In this document: positions 1 through 5,467 of the stretch, piece after piece
Numbering within the stretch: position 1 is the stretch's first letter
Layout of the letters: each line of letters starts with the position of its first letter
Assembly: GCA_007135385.1 (NCBI GenBank)
Contig: SLIY01000318.1
Location: 1 to 6,053, forward strand
Source of the DNA: Leptolyngbyaceae cyanobacterium CSSed165cm_216
Lineage (GTDB): Bacteria > Cyanobacteriota > Cyanobacteriia > Phormidesmidales > Phormidesmidaceae
Reading direction: 5' to 3'
DNA: 6,053 bases
The notes under the pieces: generated by a model
What the model was told of the DNA's origin: nothing
Seen by the model: only the letters and a program-made list of their open reading frames with translations
Database searches by the model: none
Position numbers and translations under genes: made by a program

Positions 1-389
1 AAGCAGGCTCGACGGCCAGGGTAGAGATCTTACCCAGCCCTGGCAGCGTTGGCCCCCAAGGAACGTTGCCCGTGCGCTTGCCCCCCTCAGGCAGTACCAC
101 CATCACCCTAAGGGTCACCGACGGCCAAAATCCGCCGCTGATTCGAGCAATCACCTTTGAGACCTTTAACCCCAATCCTAATCCTCCGATCGTGCTCAAC
201 CAAGCGGAACCCGGCCAGGCCCCTGTTGCCCCAGGTACCGCCCCGGCAGAACCGTCTAATCAGCCCCAACAGCGACCGGATCCCTTGGGGGACAGTATGC
301 GGGATGCCCAAAATCAACGGGAACCAGGGCTAGTGCGGCCTGAAGATCTGCGCGATCGCAATCCCGAAGACCTGAATTTGGGGTTTTAG
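1..389 (+). CDS. C-terminal end of an unidentified Ig-like, proline-rich protein (5' partial)
   Basis: The frame is open from base 3 to the TAG at 387-389, giving 128 residues with no stop, so the gene starts outside the window. The TTG at 66 would be an artificial start inside the open frame. The first ~50 visible residues alternate hydrophobic and Ser/Thr residues and include TTITLRVTDG and an AITFETFNP strand, as at the end of an Ig-like or cadherin-like beta-sandwich. The remainder is low-complexity and rich in Pro, Asn, Gln and Glu (an NPNPNPP run, then QAPVAPGTAPAEP), ending in a charged DLRDRNPEDLNLGF tail that is probably disordered. This suggests an extracytoplasmic or surface protein, but the N-terminal domains are not visible and I do not recognise the family. 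It is the only plus-strand gene and converges on the MerA-like gene 173 bp away. Confidence 0.6.
   Translation, partial: AGSTARVEILPSPGSVGPQGTLPVRLPPSGSTTITLRVTDGQNPPLIRAITFETFNPNPNPPIVLNQAEPGQAPVAPGTAPAEPSNQPQQRPDPLGDSMRDAQNQREPGLVRPEDLRDRNPEDLNLGF
352..359. repeat. HIP1 octamer GCGATCGC
   Basis: Exact palindromic GCGATCGC inside the 3' end of the first gene. This octamer is strongly over-represented in many cyanobacterial genomes, and its presence supports the taxonomic reading. Confidence 0.85.
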
Positions 390-434
390 AGTGTTCTTCG
401 TACTGACTGGTAGCAGTAAGCCCCCCGTTACAGA

Positions 435-480
435 GGATGTCAGGTGTGAGGGTATCAGGTATTAGGTATCAGGTATCAGG
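435..480 (+). repeat. Heptamer tandem repeat, unit GGTATCA
   Basis: Four clean 7-bp units lie at 451-478 (GGTATCA, GGTATTA, GGTATCA, GGTATCA), followed by a partial GG. Two decayed units precede them: GGATGTCA at 435-442 and GGTGTGA at 443-449. It sits in the gap between two convergent genes. Period-7 arrays like this match the short tandemly repeated repetitive (STRR) class known from filamentous cyanobacteria. No protein reading is apparent, and I see no convincing terminator beside it. Confidence 0.85.
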
Positions 481-562
481 AATAGTTGGCTGACCGTTTA
501 GTCCATGTGGAACTCCCTGGGTGCCCTGCCAGGTCATGGCGGGAAGCAATGGGGAGACGAGG

Positions 563-2119
563 CTAACTAATGTTAGTGAGAAACTTTAGAAATGACTTTG
601 TGCGCGGAGTCAACAGAGTGCGGCGGTAGGCATCAGCGGCCTTTTTGATCGCTTCCGCCTGGGTGGGGTAGGGATGAATCACCCCGCTAATGGCGCTCAG
701 CCCCTGCCCGGTGACCATAGCTAGCGTAATCTCGCTAATCATCTCTCCGGCATGGCGGGCGACGATGGTGGCCCCTAGGATCTTGTCAGAGCCTTTTTTG
801 TGGAGAATTTTCAAAAACCCATCGCTTTCCCCATCCGCCAAGGCCCGATCCACCGATGAAAAGGGGATTTTGATGATATCTGTCTCAATACCCTGCTGCT
901 TGGCCTCGTGGGCATACAGCCCCACATGGGCAATTTCAGGGTCGGTGTAGGTCACCCAGGGCATCACCAGGTTGCTGAGCTGGCTACGCCCCAGACCAAA
1001 GGGAGAAAATAGGGCATTTTTAATCACAATGCGGGCAGCGGCATCGGCGGCATGGGTAAACTTCCAGTTCATGCAGATATCGCCAGCGGCAAAGATGTGG
1101 GGATTGGTGGTTTGCAAATGATCGTCAACGACTACCCCTTGGCGACGATCGTACTCGACTCCGACCGCTTCTAGGTTTAAACCATCGACATTGGGTACTC
1201 GACCGGCCCCGACCAAGATCTCATCGACCTCGACCGTTTGGGGGGCTGACGAGCCCTTTTGGCTATAGTGCAGCAGCTTGCCTGTGGCGGTCGTTTCGAC
1301 CCGCTCTAGCGTCCCATCCAACACCAAATTGAGTTGCTCTTTAATCAACTGCTGCTGCACGATTTCAGCAGCATCGGCATCTTCGCGGTTAAGCAAGTGG
1401 CTGTGGTTATGCAGCAACGTTACCTCGCTACCCAGCCGATGAAACGCTTGGGCCAGCTCACAGCCGATGGGGCCGCCACCAATCACCGCTAGGCGGCGAG
1501 GCCGCTCAGTGAGGGAAAACACGGTTTCGTTGGTCAGAAATCCAGCCTCGGCCAGCCCTGGGATTGAGGGGCGATGGGCGCGAGCGCCGGTGGCAATCAC
1601 GGCTTTCTTGAACGGCAGGGGGTGCTCTCCCACCTGTACCGTTTTGCCATCGATAAAGTGGGCTTCGCCTAAAAATACGTCAATGCCTAGGTTGCTGAAG
1701 CGCTCTACTGAGTCATGGTGGCTGATGTTGGCGCGAATCTGGCGCATCCGATCCATCACAGCCGCGAAGTCTACTTCAATGTGCGGCGGTGGCTGAATGC
1801 CGAAAGGGGCGGCCTGGCGCATGTCGGCGACGACTCGCGAGGAGCGAATCACACACTTAGAGGGCACGCAGCCCACATTCAGACAGTCACCGCCCATCAG
1901 ACTTTTTTCCACCAGGGCCACCTTCAGCCCCAGGTCTAGGCCCGCTGCTCCTGCCGCCACCACCAAACCAGCGGTACCGGCCCCAATCACCACCAGGTCA
2001 TAGCGGTGAGCCGGGGTAGGATTCACCCAGTCAGGGGGGTGCACGTAGGCTTGTAACGTGCGGTTGTGGTGGTTGAGTGGGTGCAGGGCCGGTTCAAGGT
2101 TGAGGGAGTGGGAGGTCAT
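563..2119 (-). CDS. MerA-like FAD/NAD(P)-dependent disulfide oxidoreductase (mercuric reductase family)
   Basis: This is a 518-residue class I pyridine nucleotide-disulfide oxidoreductase. The FAD Rossmann motif GAGTAG is at 46-51. The redox-active disulfide is C79/C84 in GGDCLNVGCVPSK. The NAD(P)-binding VIGGGPIGCE is at 212-221, the second FAD motif AAGDI is around 344-348, and the dimerisation domain ends with HPYPTQAEA (482-490). In dihydrolipoamide dehydrogenase the catalytic base is the second His of HxHPT. Here that position is Tyr484, as in mercuric reductases, which favours the MerA-like branch. It has neither the N-terminal heavy-metal domain nor the C-terminal Cys pair of Tn501-type MerA; residues 1-38 are an unassigned extension. 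Synechocystis has a comparable MerA-like enzyme reported to reduce mercury and uranium, so metal or another disulfide-type substrate is possible but unproven. No merR or merT is adjacent. The ATG at 2119 has no clear Shine-Dalgarno sequence. Confidence 0.9.
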   Translation of the reverse strand: MTSHSLNLEPALHPLNHHNRTLQAYVHPPDWVNPTPAHRYDLVVIGAGTAGLVVAAGAAGLDLGLKVALVEKSLMGGDCLNVGCVPSKCVIRSSRVVADMRQAAPFGIQPPPHIEVDFAAVMDRMRQIRANISHHDSVERFSNLGIDVFLGEAHFIDGKTVQVGEHPLPFKKAVIATGARAHRPSIPGLAEAGFLTNETVFSLTERPRRLAVIGGGPIGCELAQAFHRLGSEVTLLHNHSHLLNREDADAAEIVQQQLIKEQLNLVLDGTLERVETTATGKLLHYSQKGSSAPQTVEVDEILVGAGRVPNVDGLNLEAVGVEYDRRQGVVVDDHLQTTNPHIFAAGDICMNWKFTHAADAAARIVIKNALFSPFGLGRSQLSNLVMPWVTYTDPEIAHVGLYAHEAKQQGIETDIIKIPFSSVDRALADGESDGFLKILHKKGSDKILGATIVARHAGEMISEITLAMVTGQGLSAISGVIHPYPTQAEAIKKAADAYRRTLLTPRTKSFLKFLTNIS

Positions 2120-2190
2120 GATTCAGCGGATTGCATCGTTTACTGTTGCCATTACCCTAAAACGCCTGCCTGAGAATATCATGAGCGTTA

Positions 2191-2232
2191 CGGTTCACGG
2201 TTTGCGGTTTACGGTTCACGGTTCACGGTTCA
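2191..2232 (+). repeat. Heptamer tandem repeat, unit CGGTTCA
   Basis: Six contiguous 7-bp units: CGGTTCA, CGGTTTG, CGGTTTA, then CGGTTCA three times. The array lies in the 149-bp gap upstream of the MerA-like gene. The unit differs from the GGTATCA array downstream of that gene but shares its 7-bp period and GGT start. The three identical units lie at the right end and the variants at the left, as expected if the array grows at one side. A plus-strand open frame through it (2058-2240) only reflects the repeat. Confidence 0.88.
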
Positions 2233-2268
2233 CACCGTAGACCTTGCACCGTCCACCTTACACTCCCA

Positions 2269-2582
2269 TCACTCCTTCATCTCCCCCAATCGCTGCCAAT
2301 CCGTCACCGTGATCTTGCCACCCCGCTGATAATTCACCCCAGACTGGAGCTGTTTAAACAGCCGCACGCACTCTTTGTAAGTGATGCCAATGGTGCGAGC
2401 TATCTGGTAGTAGGTGAGTCGCGCCCTGAGTGCCTCTCCTTCGGCTACCGCCACCGTACCCTGTGTGGCGGCTATGTGCTCCAGGTAGTGCTCCAGACGC
2501 ACGATCGCCCGAAAGTTCTGTTGCCTGATTACGCGGCACGGGCAGTCAGGTTTTCTAGCACGACTTCGGGCACATGGACCAT
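2269..2582 (-). pseudogene. Crp/Fnr-type helix-turn-helix protein, sensor domain absent, apparently frameshifted
   Basis: The downstream frame (2269-2502 from a GTG, 77 residues) is a Crp-family C-terminal DNA-binding domain. It has a helix LEHYLEHIAATQGT, the winged helix-turn-helix LTYYQIARTIGITYKECVRLF, and the wing strand GKITVTDWQRLGEM. Coding similarity continues upstream of the GTG in the same frame (IRQQNFRAI), where there is no start codon. An ATG at 2580-2582 opens MVHVPEVVLENLTARAA in another frame and hits TAA at 2529-2531. Joining the two by restoring one missing base near 2531 gives a coherent protein of about 104 residues. The ATG is 11 nt after the M23 stop with an AGGGA site, so the gene probably always began here and never carried the cyclic-nucleotide-binding domain. 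A one-base sequencing error, a real null allele, or translation of only the shorter product are all possible. No slippery heptamer is visible at the break. Confidence 0.72.
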
Positions 2583-2590
2583 GCCTTTTG

Positions 2591-2595
2591 TCCCT
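2591..2595 (-). promoter_or_regulatory. Shine-Dalgarno AGGGA of the helix-turn-helix gene
   Basis: AGGGA on the minus strand overlaps the TAG stop of the M23 gene and lies 8 nt before the ATG at 2582. It supports that ATG over the internal GTG at 2502 and suggests translation coupled to the M23 gene. Confidence 0.5.
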
Positions 2596-3487
2596 ACGCG
2601 AAGTTGCCGTTGCGCCAGGGTACGGGGTCTATGCAAATGCCGTTGACATAGAGCCCCCAGTGCAGGTGAGGACCAGTGGAGGCTCCGGTTGTGCCTACGG
2701 CCCCAATTCGCTGCCCTGCCTGGACAAAGTCTCCCTCAGCCACATCGATGCGGCTGAGGTGTAGCATGATGCTGAGTATTCCTTGGCCGTGGTCAATGCC
2801 GATGGTGTTGCCGTGCAGTTCAAACCCATCGGAAACACGACCCACCAGGCCAATGCGCCCGGCGGCAGGGCTTACCACTGGCGACCCAGTGGGGGCACCA
2901 TAGTCTACCCCCCGGTGGTAATAATTCTCGGCAAAGACGCCGTTATAGTAGCGGCGTATACCATACCCTGCGGTTACCCGACCAGAGTTAGGCCGCACCA
3001 TAGGCCCCTGCCAAAACTTCTCGGGGCTAACCACGTCTTTAAAGGCCGCGACTCGGTCAAACTCGTGCTGGCTACCCAGGCTGCGCTGGCCAGGAGGCAG
3101 GGTAATGCGCTGAATCGGAAAGTTGCGGTTACGTAGCCCCAGAGCCAGGTTGCGGGTGTCGCCGCGGCCGGTCACCTGAATCACCATCCGCCCAGGGGAA
3201 TTCAAGGGACTGGTGGGCACAAAGCCCTGAAAGCGCCCTTCTCCCAGGGCAAAGGTGGGGTACTGGGCATTACCATCCACCACAATCATCGGCGGTGTCG
3301 TCGCCGATGGGTCCGTAGCCTGCACAATCACCGCAATTGTATCCCCCAGTTGTGGGTCTTTAGGGGATAGGGAGACGTCATACGCTTGAGCCTGGTTGGC
3401 CAGCAGCAATACTCCTGCCCCGGCCGCGAGCCCCACTAGTAAACGACGACGGGTAATTACACCTGGTAAGCCTGAGTTGATGTCCAT
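2594..3487 (-). CDS. Tat-exported M23 family (LytM-type) metallopeptidase
   Basis: A 297-residue protein predicted to cut peptide cross-links in peptidoglycan, or to be a LytM-like regulator of amidases, outside the cytoplasmic membrane. Residues 12-35 form a Tat signal: TRRRLL at 12-17, a hydrophobic stretch GLAAGAGVLLL, and a likely cleavage after AQA35. Residues ~36-115 form a beta-rich, Ig-like region (YDVSLSPKDPQLGDTIAV...). A linker with FKDVVSPEKFW leads to the catalytic domain (~165-292). Zinc and catalytic residues are present: H191 and D195 in HRGVD, H243 in MLHLS, and H274/H276 in GPHLHWG. The full ligand set suggests an active enzyme rather than a degenerate LytM protein. The ATG at 3487 has a strong AGGAG site. 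The gene lies 23 nt after the small membrane-protein gene and 11 nt before the helix-turn-helix gene, so the three are probably co-transcribed. Confidence 0.92.
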   Translation of the reverse strand: MDINSGLPGVITRRRLLVGLAAGAGVLLLANQAQAYDVSLSPKDPQLGDTIAVIVQATDPSATTPPMIVVDGNAQYPTFALGEGRFQGFVPTSPLNSPGRMVIQVTGRGDTRNLALGLRNRNFPIQRITLPPGQRSLGSQHEFDRVAAFKDVVSPEKFWQGPMVRPNSGRVTAGYGIRRYYNGVFAENYYHRGVDYGAPTGSPVVSPAAGRIGLVGRVSDGFELHGNTIGIDHGQGILSIMLHLSRIDVAEGDFVQAGQRIGAVGTTGASTGPHLHWGLYVNGICIDPVPWRNGNFA

Positions 3488-3493
3488 AGCCTT

Positions 3494-3498
3494 CTCCT
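3494..3498 (-). promoter_or_regulatory. Shine-Dalgarno AGGAG of the M23 peptidase gene
   Basis: AGGAG on the minus strand, 6 nt before the ATG at 3487. It is the best ribosome-binding site in the window and fixes the start just ahead of the Tat signal. Confidence 0.7.
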
Positions 3499-3510
3499 CA
3501 AACGGGGGAC

Positions 3511-3708
3511 TTATTCTTGATTGGCTTTGGCGTCTTTGACGGCCGCGTAAAACAAGACCCCCACTAGGGGCACACAGAGTCCCAAAATCACGGTGGTGGG
3601 TACGGTGCCCCAGTCGGGACTCCCTGAGGACAGCTCAAAAACTGAGCCTACAGCCGCGATCGCAGCGATACAAGAACCAGCCAAAAACAGGCCACTTTTG
3701 GGGGTCAC
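3511..3708 (-). CDS. Small two-helix membrane protein, unknown function
   Basis: A 65-residue protein that I do not recognise. Two hydrophobic stretches fit membrane helices: about residues 6-24 (GLFLAGSCIAAIAAVGSVF) and 37-56 (PTTVILGLCVPLVGVLFYAA). They are joined by a short Ser/Gly/Asp loop (SSGSPDWG), and a charged tail KDAKANQE follows. By the positive-inside rule the Lys-bearing ends probably face the cytoplasm. The start is GTG; GGAG lies 8 nt upstream and no ATG alternative exists in frame. It is 67 nt after the deformylase stop and 23 nt before the M23 peptidase, on the same strand, so it may accompany the peptidase at the membrane. That role is inferred only from position. A HIP1 site lies inside it. 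Confidence 0.75.
   Translation of the reverse strand: MTPKSGLFLAGSCIAAIAAVGSVFELSSGSPDWGTVPTTVILGLCVPLVGVLFYAAVKDAKANQE
3656..3663. repeat. HIP1 octamer GCGATCGC
   Basis: Exact GCGATCGC within the small membrane-protein gene; second of three in the window. Confidence 0.85.
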
Positions 3709-3716
3709 AGGGGTTT

Positions 3717-3720
3717 CTCC
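3717..3720 (-). promoter_or_regulatory. Shine-Dalgarno GGAG deciding a GTG start
   Basis: GGAG on the minus strand, 8 nt before the GTG at 3708. It supports that non-ATG start for the 65-residue membrane protein. Confidence 0.5.
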
Positions 3721-3775
3721 GAAATGTTAACGGTGGGGGATAGCTTCAATTCGTGCAGGTAGCCTATCACATCCC

Positions 3776-4342
3776 TTAGGCCTTCACTGGCTGTACATCC
3801 TTGGCATAGAAGCCATGCTTTTTCAGTTCTTGATTCAGGGCCAACCGGTTATCAACCCGGTCCACAAACAGCACCCCAGTCAGGTGATCCATCTCGTGGA
3901 GAATACAGCGGGCCAACAGGTCAGAGGTTTGCAATTTCTGGGGCCGACCATTTTCGTCTTTAAACGACACTTCGATCGCAGCGGGACGAATCACGTCTAA
4001 ATACACCCCAGGAATGCTCAGACATCCTTCCTGTCCCGTGGCTAATTCCTTGGACATGCGCAGCACCTTGGGGTTGATCAACACCAGGGGTGGTGTAGCG
4101 GCATTCTCAGGGTCCACATCTACCACCAGCAACTGCTTATTTACCGCCACCTGGGGCGCAGCCAGGCCAATGCCATCGGCACTGTACATGGTTTGCAGCA
4201 TCTCTCGCACCAGTTGGCGGATGTCGTCGTCCACCTTTGCGACCCGCTTAGCTGGCTGGCGCAGCACCCGATCTCCCATGGTGTGAATTTCCAACGGGGG
4301 CTGTTTAACTTTAGCTTTGTCGACGTGAATGGCAGCTGTCAT
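3776..4342 (-). CDS. def: Peptide deformylase
   Basis: A 188-residue enzyme that removes the formyl group from the N-terminal methionine of nascent proteins in the cytosol (or at the ribosome). All three family motifs are intact: GIGLAAPQ at 57-64 (motif 1), EGCLS at 105-109 (motif 2) and HEMDH at 149-153 (motif 3). Metal ligands are C107, H149 and H153, and the catalytic glutamate is E150. Length is normal; the first ~18 residues (up to EIH) are a short extension common in this family. The ATG at 4342 has no good Shine-Dalgarno sequence. Twenty nt upstream of it lies a 33-bp inverted repeat (4363-4395) that could affect transcription from, or translation into, this gene. The AT-rich stretch ATATTTAAT between the repeat and the ATG may hold a -10 element, but no matching -35 is seen. 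The transferase gene lies upstream on the same strand. Confidence 0.97.
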   Translation of the reverse strand: MTAAIHVDKAKVKQPPLEIHTMGDRVLRQPAKRVAKVDDDIRQLVREMLQTMYSADGIGLAAPQVAVNKQLLVVDVDPENAATPPLVLINPKVLRMSKELATGQEGCLSIPGVYLDVIRPAAIEVSFKDENGRPQKLQTSDLLARCILHEMDHLTGVLFVDRVDNRLALNQELKKHGFYAKDVQPVKA

Positions 4343-4362
4343 AGGGCTCGGATTAAATATGC

Positions 4363-4395
4363 GTCTGTGCTGTTATCTATCCTAACAACACAGAC
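4363..4395. repeat. 33-bp inverted repeat / hairpin between transferase and deformylase genes
   Basis: GTCTGTG (4363-4369) pairs with CACAGAC (4389-4395) and TGTTA (4371-4375) with TAACA (4383-4387). One C/A mismatch separates the two stems and the loop is TCTATCC (4376-4382). Twelve pairs in 33 bp is well above chance. Neither strand has a T-tract right after the stem, so it is not a standard intrinsic terminator. It could be an operator for a dimeric repressor, a 5'-UTR structure of the deformylase mRNA, or an mRNA processing or stability element behind the transferase gene. Confidence 0.75.
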
Positions 4396-4436
4396 TGACT
4401 TCGAGATAGCGATTTGGTCGGGATGCCCTAAATTCT

Positions 4437-5123
4437 CTACCGCCGTCCTTGACCAAATAGAATTGCTTTGGCTTCGTCGGTCATGGTGTTGTTGGCATTA
4501 ATGGTTCGGGCTTTGGCGTAGGCGGCTTGAACTGCTGGACGGGCCTGGATGGCTTCAAACCAGCGCTTCAGATGGGGAAAGTCGTCCAGGTTTTGCCGCT
4601 GGGTCTGGTGGGGCACAATCCAGGGATAGGCGGCCATGTCGGCAATGGAGTAAGCTCCAGCGATAAACTCGTGGTTTTGCAATTGGGTGTCAAGCACCCC
4701 GTAGAGTCGTTCGGTTTCTTTGACGTAGCGGTTGATGGCGTAGGGAATGTGTTCTGGGGCGTAGCTGACGAAGTGGTGGTTTTGTCCCAGCATTGGCCCT
4801 AGACCGCCCATCTGCCAGAACAGCCACTGCATCACATTGGCGCGATCGCGGCTGTCTTGAGGTAAAAACAGCCCGGTCTTTTCCGCCAGGTATTGCAGAA
4901 TCGCCCCTGACTCAAACAGGCTGATGGGGGCACCGCCATCGCTGGGGGCTTGGTCAACGATGGCAGGAATGCGGTTGTTGGGGGAAATTTTTAGGAAATC
5001 GGGGTCAAACTGCTCCCCTTTGCCAATGTGGATCGGTTTGATGGTGTAGGGGACCTGGGCTTCTTCCAGGAAGATGGTGACCTTGTGGCCGTTGGGGGTG
5101 GTCCAGTAGTAGAGGTCGATCAT
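4437..5123 (-). CDS. yfcG: YfcG-type (Nu-class) glutathione S-transferase / disulfide-bond reductase
   Basis: A 228-residue cytosolic thioredoxin-fold protein. It closely follows E. coli YfcG as I recall it: MIDLYYWTTPNGHK at the start, then ISPNNRIPAIVD, SLFESGAILQYLAEKTGLF, WLFWQMGGLGPMLGQNHHF and SIADMAAYPW. In this numbering Thr9 and Asn11 (TPNG) are the glutathione-site residues, Pro53 the cis-proline, and Glu71/Ser72 bind the glutathione gamma-glutamyl group. The all-alpha C-terminal domain starts near residue 90. YfcG has weak transferase but good glutathione-dependent disulfide reductase activity, so that role is likely. An ATG two codons upstream (5129) is possible. I chose 5123 because AAGGA lies 5 nt before it and would overlap the upstream ATG, and because homologues start MIDLY. 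The C-terminal ~20 residues (NANNTMTDEAKAILFGQGRR) differ from YfcG. A TATAGT -10-like box lies upstream. Confidence 0.93.
   Translation of the reverse strand: MIDLYYWTTPNGHKVTIFLEEAQVPYTIKPIHIGKGEQFDPDFLKISPNNRIPAIVDQAPSDGGAPISLFESGAILQYLAEKTGLFLPQDSRDRANVMQWLFWQMGGLGPMLGQNHHFVSYAPEHIPYAINRYVKETERLYGVLDTQLQNHEFIAGAYSIADMAAYPWIVPHQTQRQNLDDFPHLKRWFEAIQARPAVQAAYAKARTINANNTMTDEAKAILFGQGRR
4842..4849. repeat. HIP1 octamer GCGATCGC
   Basis: Exact GCGATCGC inside the transferase gene; third of three in the window. Confidence 0.85.
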
Positions 5124-5128
5124 GGGCA

Positions 5129-5133
5129 TCCTT
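5129..5133 (-). promoter_or_regulatory. Shine-Dalgarno AAGGA deciding the transferase start
   Basis: AAGGA on the minus strand ends 5 nt before the ATG at 5123 and overlaps the alternative ATG at 5129. It therefore favours the shorter protein. Confidence 0.5.
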
Positions 5134-5161
5134 GAGGGATTGGGGCTTGCAGCTAACTTTT

Positions 5162-5167
5162 ACTATA
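5162..5167 (-). promoter_or_regulatory. Possible -10 box TATAGT upstream of the transferase gene
   Basis: TATAGT on the minus strand is one mismatch from the sigma70 -10 consensus, about 39 nt before the ATG at 5123. No good -35 is found 16-18 nt further upstream, so this is a weak call. Confidence 0.3.
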
Positions 5168-5210
5168 GCCTCGGTCTACGGCTAACCCTAGGCAAATGGG
5201 TCTGAATTAA

Positions 5211-5236
5211 GGCTGGTGGGCAGTGTCCACCCAGCC
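5211..5236. repeat. CAGTGT hairpin, copy A
   Basis: GGCTGG (5211-5216) pairs with CCAGCC (5231-5236) and TGG (5217-5219) with CCA (5227-5229), with C5230 bulged and loop GCAGTGT. Its core GGCAGTGTCCACCC (5219-5232) recurs exactly at 5503-5516. Confidence 0.75.
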
Positions 5237-5260
5237 CTTTCAAGGTGAGCTTCGACCTGA

Positions 5261-5435
5261 GTAGGGTGCATTAGCGGCCCACAGATCTGCGTAAAGCCCC
5301 ATAGACTCTGCCTTCGGGCCGCAATGCACCGCTTACGATACCGGGCCTCTCGCTTGACGCAAGCGGTGCGTTCCGGCCAGGGCAGAAGGTTTTGCACCAT
5401 CACCATATTGACCTGAGGCCGGGAACACACCCTAC
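5261..5435. repeat. 175-bp element of four alternately inverted motif copies with imperfect terminal inverted repeats
   Basis: Copy 1 (plus) is GTAGGGTGCATTAGCGGCC at 5261-5279. Copy 2 (minus, 5316-5334) reads AAGCGGTGCATTGCGGCCC. Copy 3 (plus, 5361-5378) is AAGCGGTGCGTTCCGGCC. Copy 4 (minus, 5417-5435) reads GTAGGGTGTGTTCCCGGCC. All share GGTGYRTT, then 1-3 bases, then CGGCC. The outer copies match at 15 of 19 positions and both begin GTAGGGTG, acting as terminal inverted repeats. Copies 1 and 2 pair over 15 bp with a single bulged A. No transposase and no target-site duplication are visible. From memory, GTAGGGTGCGTTA-type palindromes are frequent in cyanobacterial intergenic DNA, so this is probably a compound palindromic repeat or a MITE-like remnant. 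Confidence 0.72.
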
Positions 5436-5467
5436 GCATCATCAAGCTTTCAGTGCTTCAACGGCGC

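Noticed and set aside
392..405. GTTCTTCGTACT as a cyanobacterial LexA box
   Set aside because: The spacing and half-sites do not fit the RGTAC-N3-DGTWC pattern in either orientation, and it lies just after a stop codon rather than in a promoter.
435..480. Heptamer array as a CRISPR array
   Set aside because: The units are 7 bp and contiguous, with no spacers and no cas genes nearby.
516..533. CCTGG...CCAGG stem as a terminator for the MerA-like gene
   Set aside because: Only 5 bp with an 8-nt loop and no T-tract after it; too weak to call.
1467..2003. Overlapping plus-strand open frames antisense to the MerA-like gene
   Set aside because: Shadows of a high-GC gene whose minus-strand frame carries every family motif.
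2058..2240. 60-codon plus-strand open frame
   Set aside because: Its second half is the translated CGGTTCA array (VHGLRFTVHGSRF) and its first half is antisense to the MerA-like gene's start.
2354..2539. 61-codon minus-strand open frame starting MPRNQATELSGDR
   Set aside because: It is a shifted frame over the Crp-type helix-turn-helix gene; the family signature is in the neighbouring frame.
2676..3136. Plus-strand open frames antisense to the M23 peptidase
   Set aside because: The opposite strand encodes an intact signal peptide and zinc site; these frames show no domain logic or start signals.
5188..5445. 85-codon minus-strand open frame, Arg/Cys-rich
   Set aside because: It runs through the 175-bp inverted-repeat element and CAGTGT hairpin A, starts with three tandem ATGs without a good ribosome-binding site, and has no recognisable family. 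The composition reflects the repeats.
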